Shown piece by piece: positions 6,045 to 10,029 of a stretch of DNA of 10,029 bases (position 1 is the first letter of the stretch; every line of letters starts with the position of its first letter). The position numbers and the translations under genes were made by a program. The stretch is from Pseudomonadota bacterium (GTDB lineage Bacteria; Pseudomonadota; Alphaproteobacteria; Rhizobiales; Xanthobacteraceae), in the NCBI GenBank assembly GCA_023405565.1, contig JAEXXW010000486.1, positions 1 to 10,029 on the forward strand. The letters are read 5' to 3'. The notes under the pieces were generated by a model that saw only the letters and a list, made by a program, of their open reading frames with translations, was not told where the DNA came from and ran no database searches.

Positions 6045-7228
6045 TCCCCGCCCTCCAGCGGCGCGTAGCCCACCGCGATCCGCTTCTCATTCACTGTCAG
6101 AAACGGCGCCGCGGTAATGCGATCCCATAACGCCGTGCGATCGCTGTTCAGTGCTTCGATACGATCGCTGTCCACCGAAAGGCGCAAGGGGCCACCATAA
6201 GCCGGCGCCAACCATTGCGACAGCGCGGCGCCGACGCGCGACGCGAGCGGCAGGATGGTGTCGCGCCACAAGGCGCGATTGGCCTCCTGATAGTTGGAAT
6301 AGGTCGCGTCCCCCGGAATGCCGAGCAGCATCGGCGGCACACCGAAACACAAAGCGATCTCGCGCGCGGCGTTATGCTTGGCATCGAGAAAATCCATGTC
6401 CTTCGGCGACAGCGACATCGCCTTCCAGTCCAAGCCACCTTCCAGCAGCAATGGCCGGCCCGCATTCACCGCGCCCTGATAATTGTCCTCCAGTTCGCGC
6501 TTCAAGCGGTCAAACTGACTCTCCGACAGGATCGATCCATCCGGCCCGGAATAAACCAGCGCACCGGATGGCCGCGCGGCATTGTCGAGCAACGCCTTGT
6601 TCCAGCTTGCAGCCGCATTGTGGGTGTCGACCGCAACTGCCGCTGCTTCCAGCGGCGACAAGCCGTAATGATCGTCGAGCGGATGGAAATGCGTCAGATG
6701 CAGGATAGGCGGAATGGCCGACGGCGCATTCTGCGCCTGGTCGAACCGCACGCTGCGGCCGCCAACATGATATTCGTAAGCGTCCGGCCAGCCATCGCTG
6801 CCCGGCACGACGCGCATGCGGTCGGGTCGGAGTGCATGGAGTTCGCGCACCGCGCCATCAAGGATCACCGCTTCGATATAAGCATTGCCGGCGAGTTGCA
6901 GATGCGCGAACACGGACTCGAGAAAAGCCGCACCATCCTGACGCGGATTGGGCCGCGTAATCAGATCGAGCAACGGATGCCGATCATGCTCGGCCACACC
7001 GTCATAGAGCAGCCACGACACCGAGGCCGCATTCTCCGCCACCAGCCGAACCGCGCGATGCACCACCGCATTCTTCAGATAACCTTCGCGGGTGAGCGCT
7101 GCGTAATCGCGCGGCGTCCAGCGGGCACGACCGGATGTCTGCAAGGCAATCACCTGTGCCGTTTGCGATGCTTTCGCCTCCGGCGCCTGCTTCGCAAAAC
7201 GAAACGGATTTTTCAAATGGAATGGCAT
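6032..7228 (-). CDS. HK97-family portal protein
   Basis: This 398-residue protein forms the dodecameric ring at one head vertex through which DNA is pumped by the terminase and to which the tail connects. Family features in order are the N-terminal VVHRAVRLVAENAASVSW, HPLLDLITRPNPRQDGAAFLESVFAHLQLAGNAYIEAV, HYGLSPLEAAAVAVDTHNAAASWNKALL, and the conserved C-terminal AREIALCFGVPPMLLGIPGDATYSNYQEANRALWRDTILP. I chose the ATG at 7228 (MPFHLKNPFRF) because GAAAGAGG (7240-7233) lies four bases upstream. The longer frame to 7258 begins in the T-run of a terminator. Length is normal for GTA-type portals. The gene is separated from the large terminase by two inserted genes, and its 3' end overlaps the convergent plus-strand gene by 13 bases. 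Confidence 0.95.
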   Translation of the reverse strand: MPFHLKNPFRFAKQAPEAKASQTAQVIALQTSGRARWTPRDYAALTREGYLKNAVVHRAVRLVAENAASVSWLLYDGVAEHDRHPLLDLITRPNPRQDGAAFLESVFAHLQLAGNAYIEAVILDGAVRELHALRPDRMRVVPGSDGWPDAYEYHVGGRSVRFDQAQNAPSAIPPILHLTHFHPLDDHYGLSPLEAAAVAVDTHNAAASWNKALLDNAARPSGALVYSGPDGSILSESQFDRLKRELEDNYQGAVNAGRPLLLEGGLDWKAMSLSPKDMDFLDAKHNAAREIALCFGVPPMLLGIPGDATYSNYQEANRALWRDTILPLASRVGAALSQWLAPAYGGPLRLSVDSDRIEALNSDRTALWDRITAAPFLTVNEKRIAVGYAPLEGGDQFG

Positions 7229-7250
7229 GGCGCCTCTTTCACGATTTCGC

Positions 7251-7281
7251 AAAAGCAAAAGGCCCGCTGCAAGAGCGGGCC
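7251..7281 (-). terminator. Intrinsic terminator after the 24-residue peptide gene
   Basis: A perfect 7-base-pair stem, ggcccgc (7261-7267) with gcgggcc (7275-7281), and a 7-base loop are followed on the minus strand by TTTTGCTTTTG. It begins 32 bases after the stop of the small peptide gene and ends just upstream of the portal ribosome binding site. It closes the unit that starts at the EcfG-type promoter, but also stands in the path of transcripts from the terminase genes to the portal gene. Confidence 0.8.
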
Positions 7282-7313
7282 TTCAACACAGTCATGTCCA
7301 GTCGTGTGTGTAT

Positions 7314-7388
7314 CTAGAACACACCGAGCAAAGCCAGAATAATGATCACGCTCAGCGGCACGCCCAGCAGCCACAGGATGATCGGCAT
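7314..7388 (-). CDS. 24-residue hydrophobic membrane peptide
   Basis: This very short gene is supported by its surroundings. A near-consensus ribosome binding site AAGGAGGG (7400-7393) lies four bases before the ATG at 7388, an EcfG-type promoter lies at 7449-7425, and an intrinsic terminator follows at 7281-7251. The peptide begins MPIILWLLGVPLSV and is hydrophobic throughout, with no charged residue, so it would form a single membrane-spanning helix. Tiny peptides of this kind are often seen in Hyphomicrobiales genomes, but I cannot attach a named family or activity. A role in envelope stress is suggested only by the promoter. Alternatives are a membrane-acting toxin-like peptide or a small lysis helper, for which there is no direct evidence. 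It sits between the cupin gene and the portal gene. Confidence 0.78.
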   Translation of the reverse strand: MPIILWLLGVPLSVIIILALLGVF

Positions 7389-7424
7389 GTTGCCCTCCTT
7401 ATTCGTTTCCTCAGTCGGAGCAAC

Positions 7425-7449
7425 AACGCCGAAGACCTCACAATGTTCC
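7425..7449 (-). promoter_or_regulatory. EcfG-type general stress promoter (GGAAC-N16-CGTT)
   Basis: On the minus strand GGAAC (7449-7445) is followed after exactly 16 bases by CGTT (7428-7425). The -35/-10 consensus of the alphaproteobacterial general stress sigma factor EcfG is GGAAC-N16/17-CGTT, so the match is full. The -10 end lies 36 bases before the ATG of the 24-residue peptide. This suggests the peptide is induced by the host stress response independently of the phage genes. Confidence 0.7.
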
Positions 7450-7453
7450 GCAA

Positions 7454-8092
7454 TCATCCCTTCGCCGGCAGCGGCCAGGTGCGGATCTGGTCCGCAACAC
7501 TTGGATATTTCGCAACGAGTTCTTCGACCTTGCCGAGTTCGACATCGACCGGCTCGACACCCGGCCATTCGGTGGAGCCGCCGAGAAACCAGCGTCGCGA
7601 ACCGATCACCCGCGCGGTGTGAAACGTATTGCCCGGAATGAACAGCTGCACCTTGTGTCCCGCGCGAATATCCGGCCCGACGATGTGATGCTGCGTCGTG
7701 CCGTCGGTCAGCATCATCAGCACTTCGATCGGATCGCCGAGATAATAATGATAGAACTGATCGTTGCGGATGCGATGCAGCTTCACCGGTTCTTCCGGCG
7801 TCAGCATGAAATACAGGGCCGAGCCGGTCGGCCGTCCGCTCTCGAACGGCGCCGGCAGGCCGCCCGGCGCGATCCGCTGCTTCGAGACGAAGGTGACGCG
7901 CACATAGCCGCAGGTCGCGTTCGGTTCGAGATTGAGAAGCTTGCGGACCTCATCATAGCTCATGTCGTTGTGCATCGAAGACCCTATCCCCTGCGCGCCC
8001 GCCGGCATTGGCGTAAGCGAAGCGGCACCAGCCAGCGCCGCACTTGTCAAGGCTGCCCCTGCCATCACGTCGCGTCTTGAATGTTCAGACAT
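7454..8092 (-). CDS. Tat-exported Cupin_5 (DUF985-type) protein
   Basis: This 212-residue protein begins with a twin-arginine signal (SRRDVMAGAAL, Arg6-Arg7, hydrophobic core to about residue 27, and a probable A-G-A cleavage site near residue 33). It is therefore predicted to fold in the cytoplasm and be exported to the periplasm. The mature part fits the Cupin_5/DUF985 pattern: LNLEPNATCGYVRVTFVS, GSALYFMLTPEEPVKLHRIRNDQFYHYYLGDPIEVLML-like core, VGPDIRAGHKVQLFIPGNTFHTARV and a final FLGGSTEWPGVEPVDVELG. Histidines in HRIRNDQFYHYY and FHTA could bind a metal. The substrate is unknown. The ATG at 8092 follows GGGAGAAGG; a longer frame upstream to 8149 is less likely because it would place the Tat motif internally. 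It interrupts the terminase-portal junction and has no known head function, so it is probably cargo. Confidence 0.87.
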   Translation of the reverse strand: MSEHSRRDVMAGAALTSAALAGAASLTPMPAGAQGIGSSMHNDMSYDEVRKLLNLEPNATCGYVRVTFVSKQRIAPGGLPAPFESGRPTGSALYFMLTPEEPVKLHRIRNDQFYHYYLGDPIEVLMMLTDGTTQHHIVGPDIRAGHKVQLFIPGNTFHTARVIGSRRWFLGGSTEWPGVEPVDVELGKVEELVAKYPSVADQIRTWPLPAKG

Positions 8093-8170
8093 GACCTTCT
8101 CCCGCAAAACGCAAAGCCGGACTGTCATCCGCCCCCGGCGTAGCGTCAATCGCCATAGACCATTGCGGTT

Positions 8171-8194
8171 GAAAATGTGTGACGCTGCGTCACA
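8171..8194 (-). terminator. 17-base palindrome at the large terminase stop; weak terminator or operator
   Basis: TGTGACGC-T-GCGTCACA (8178-8194) is a perfect 8-base inverted repeat around one base. It contains the terminase stop codon (8192-8190). On the minus strand it is followed by CATTTTC, so it could be a weak intrinsic terminator. As it lies 86 bases upstream of the cupin start, an operator for a regulator of the cupin gene is an equal alternative. Confidence 0.45.
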
Positions 8195-9560
8195 ATCCCC
8201 TCACCCTCGGCCCGCCTCGTCCGCCGTATGTCAGATGCGTCACCGCCCACACCATCGCATCGAGCCGGTCAGGCGAGCGGCCGGATGACAAACCGTCCAG
8301 ACCAAAGTCGCACATTTCATCTTCAAGCGCCTGAAACACACCCGTGTGCTTCACCCGCCTCTGTTCATACAAAGCCGCCACCGGCTCCGCGCGCAGCCAC
8401 TTGCCGCGGTGTGCACGCACCGCGATCACAGGCACGGAGCTATCCGCTTCGCGGATCACGCTGCGCACCATGTCGCCGCCCTGGTTCACTTCCACCACCA
8501 GCGCGTCGGCTTCAAGCCGCCGCCACAACGCAATCGCCTTCGCCGCCCAGCCTGCCGGCGACAGGCCGGACACGGTCTCGTCGGCGATCACATAGACCAT
8601 GTCGTTCTCGGCACGACCGGCCGCGACCAGCCCACAGGCATCCGCGCCTTTCGTTGCCGAGACCGGCGGATCCACTGCGACCACGATCCGCTGCAAGGAC
8701 GGCGCTTCCGCCACACGGCATGCTTCAATGCCGCCACGCGACCACAGCGCATCCGGCCGGTCGTCGATGATCTCGCCATCCAGTTCCTGCCGGCCGAGCC
8801 GCGTGCCATCGTAACGCTTCACCACCGTATCGATGAACGCCGGCGACAGGTGAAACGCATTCGCCCGCGTCGCCGCGCGCGTCACCACACTTGTCGGATC
8901 GGCGATCAATCGTTTCAGCAAGGCAATCGGCCGCGGCGTGGTGGTGATCACCTGCCGCGGCCGCGCGCCAAGGCGCAGTCCGAATTGCAGCATGTCAAAG
9001 GTGGTTTCGGCATGACGCCACTTGGCAAGCTCATCCGCCCAGGCGGCGGAGAATTGCGGACCACGCAGGCTCTCCGGATCTTCCGCCGAGAAAGCCTGTG
9101 CGATCGCGCCGTTATTCCATTCCAGTCGTCGCCGGGTCGGCGACCAGACCGGCCGTGCGTCGCGCGGATGCACCGCCAGCAGACCGGACACGCCTTCGAT
9201 CATCACTTCGCGCGTTTCGTGTTCGGTCTCGCCGACCAGCGCGATGCGCCGGTCGATTTCGTCATCCTGCCTGGGCGCATTGGCCAGCATCTTGATCCAT
9301 TCGGCGCCGGCGCGGGTCTTGCCCGCACCACGCCCGCCGATCAGCAGCCAGGTGGTCCAGGGCTCGCCGTTATTGCCGACAGACGGCGGAAGCTGATGAT
9401 CGTGCGCGAACAGACCAAAGCGCGGCAGCAGGCGAGAATACTGATCCTTCGTCAGGCGCGCGACAAATTCATCCTTGATGTCCCTTGGCCATTGCAGCCA
9501 ATCGTTCCGTAAGTTCGCGGCGGAGCGCGTCGATGTCGGCCGGGATCTGGTCATAGTCAT
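8190..9560 (-). CDS. Terminase large subunit (DNA packaging ATPase/nuclease)
   Basis: The ATP-driven motor packages DNA into the prohead through the portal and cuts it to length. From the ATG at 9560 it has 456 residues. The Walker A motif GGRGAGKT is at residues 75-82, Walker B (SAAWADELAKW, D176-E177) follows, and TTTPRP (207-212) fits the coupling motif. The C-terminal RuvC-like nuclease shows acidic residues at VVAVDPP (D297), ALVVEVNQGGD (E357) and DRLDAMVWAVTHL (D434). NQLPP-like HDHQLPPS before Walker A is typical of the GTA g2 family. The start is uncertain: 9560 gives a 92-base overlap with the small terminase-like gene, and the open frame extends to 9746 as a shadow of that gene. 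A later non-ATG start near the small gene's stop is possible. The nuclease and ATPase residues all look intact. Confidence 0.93.
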   Translation of the reverse strand: MTMTRSRPTSTRSAANLRNDWLQWPRDIKDEFVARLTKDQYSRLLPRFGLFAHDHQLPPSVGNNGEPWTTWLLIGGRGAGKTRAGAEWIKMLANAPRQDDEIDRRIALVGETEHETREVMIEGVSGLLAVHPRDARPVWSPTRRRLEWNNGAIAQAFSAEDPESLRGPQFSAAWADELAKWRHAETTFDMLQFGLRLGARPRQVITTTPRPIALLKRLIADPTSVVTRAATRANAFHLSPAFIDTVVKRYDGTRLGRQELDGEIIDDRPDALWSRGGIEACRVAEAPSLQRIVVAVDPPVSATKGADACGLVAAGRAENDMVYVIADETVSGLSPAGWAAKAIALWRRLEADALVVEVNQGGDMVRSVIREADSSVPVIAVRAHRGKWLRAEPVAALYEQRRVKHTGVFQALEDEMCDFGLDGLSSGRSPDRLDAMVWAVTHLTYGGRGGPRVRGL

Positions 9561-9978
9561 GATCGTCCGGAGGCACTTTCTTTCTCTGCGTCGCCCTTGG
9601 TTTGTCTGGCGTGTCGAGCGCCGCAAGCGATTGCAGCGTTTTTGCCAGCACGGCGAGGGTGCGCGCATCGCGCTCGCAATCCCCCGGCTGCTGCTGCGTG
9701 TCGGTAAGCCGTCTTTCGATCTCGACCACCTGCCGTTCCGCCGCACGCATCATCCGCGTGACCAGTCCGGCACGCTCTTTCTTCACGCTGCGGGGCCTCA
9801 TCGGCCGTCGCCGGGCGATGGGCGGCAACAGCCTTGCGCCATCCTTCTTCGGGCCGCCTTCCAGCCAGTGATAGATCGTCCAGTCGCTCAAGCCGGTCTC
9901 GGATCGGATCGCGCGCGTCGGCGCGCCCTCTTCATACATCCGCCGCGCGCGCAGAACGTTTTCGGGGATATCGGTCAT
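9469..9978 (-). CDS. Small terminase-like DNA-binding protein (g1-like)
   Basis: This 169-residue protein lies immediately upstream of, and overlapping, the large terminase gene. Residues about 4-40 (NVLRARRMYEEGAPTRAIRSETGLSDWTIYHWLEGG) have the form of a helix-turn-helix of the kind found in small terminases and transposase-like DNA-binding proteins. A basic stretch (59-70) is followed by a long charged helix (about 75-120) suited to oligomerisation, then a Pro/Lys linker and a short C-terminal helix that would contact the large subunit. In RcGTA the equivalent first gene encodes the small terminase; the assignment here rests on position, length and the N-terminal helix-turn-helix. No Shine-Dalgarno sequence is evident before the ATG at 9978, and the upstream 50 bases hold the beginning of a dispersed repeat rather than a recognisable promoter. 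Confidence 0.82.
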   Translation of the reverse strand: MTDIPENVLRARRMYEEGAPTRAIRSETGLSDWTIYHWLEGGPKKDGARLLPPIARRRPMRPRSVKKERAGLVTRMMRAAERQVVEIERRLTDTQQQPGDCERDARTLAVLAKTLQSLAALDTPDKPRATQRKKVPPDDHDYDQIPADIDALRRELTERLAAMAKGHQG

Positions 9979-10003
9979 GGGTGTGAAGACACGTGAATTC
10001 GAT

Positions 10004-10020
10004 CCGCTCGTCCCCGCGAA
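10004..10020. repeat. Second copy of the ccgctcgtccccgcgaa repeat end
   Basis: These 17 bases are identical to 848-864, the left end of the composite palindromic repeat downstream of the capsid gene. The copy diverges after 10020 or continues outside the window. It lies upstream of the small terminase-like gene, so the two copies bracket the packaging/head module seen here. Confidence 0.65.
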
Positions 10021-10029
10021 GACGAGGAC

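Noticed and set aside
6215..7342. Long plus-strand open frame opposite the portal gene (375 codons)
   Set aside because: It is an antisense shadow of the portal gene in G+C-rich DNA, Arg/His-rich with no domain, and crosses the terminator and the small peptide gene.
8346..9512. Long plus-strand open frame opposite the large terminase (388 codons)
   Set aside because: Antisense shadow of a gene with intact Walker and nuclease motifs; composition dominated by Arg, His and Pro.
848..10020. 17-base direct repeats as attachment sites of an integrated element
   Set aside because: The sequence belongs to a dispersed intergenic repeat type, the left copy lies inside a larger palindromic element, and phage-like genes continue beyond it to the left.
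1..10029. CRISPR array, tRNA or rRNA genes, insertion sequence
   Set aside because: I saw no regularly spaced direct repeats, no tRNA-like cloverleaf, no rRNA sequence, and no transposase frame or matching terminal inverted repeats.

Overview
The window is a stretch of alphaproteobacterial DNA, most likely from the Hyphomicrobiales and resembling the Bradyrhizobium/Rhodopseudomonas/Afipia group. This rests on high G+C, a DUF2019-type protein, dispersed intergenic palindromes of the 'gtccccgcgaaagcgggaac' kind, and an EcfG-type (GGAAC-N16-CGTT) promoter. The species cannot be named from sequence alone.

The backbone is an HK97-type packaging and head module on the minus strand, so it reads from right to left: small terminase-like protein (9978-9469), large terminase (about 9560-8190), portal (7228-6032), small membrane protein (5201-5016), small basic protein (5016-4840), prohead protease (4678-4112) and major capsid protein (2229-976). 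This order matches the RcGTA-like gene transfer agent clusters of Alphaproteobacteria (g1, g2, g3, g3.5, g4, g5) and also HK97-like prophages. Tail genes would lie to the left, outside the window, so a GTA and a (defective) prophage cannot be separated here.

The backbone is interrupted at most junctions by genes that are not structural. Between terminase and portal lies a Tat-exported Cupin_5 protein, followed by a 24-residue hydrophobic peptide with its own stress-type promoter, strong ribosome binding site and terminator. Between portal and the small membrane protein lies a plus-strand, A+T-richer gene for a membrane-anchored or secreted protein. Between protease and capsid lie a predicted HNH-like nuclease effector with an overlapping DUF2019-type candidate immunity gene, and a plus-strand Tyr-rich secreted protein. 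After the capsid gene comes a second effector-like protein that runs off the left edge.

The two effector-like proteins flank the capsid gene and share an almost identical 18-residue motif (NPNQPRVPAGxSNGGxWT) near residue 45, but have unrelated C-terminal regions. This looks like a modular effector family with a common, perhaps particle-targeting, N-terminal part and exchangeable toxic domains. Three intrinsic-terminator-like hairpins lie 19-35 bases upstream of the left-end effector, capsid and portal starts. Two families of structured intergenic repeats sit between genes. No gap longer than 300 bases lacks a gene, and I saw no tRNA, rRNA, CRISPR array or insertion sequence.
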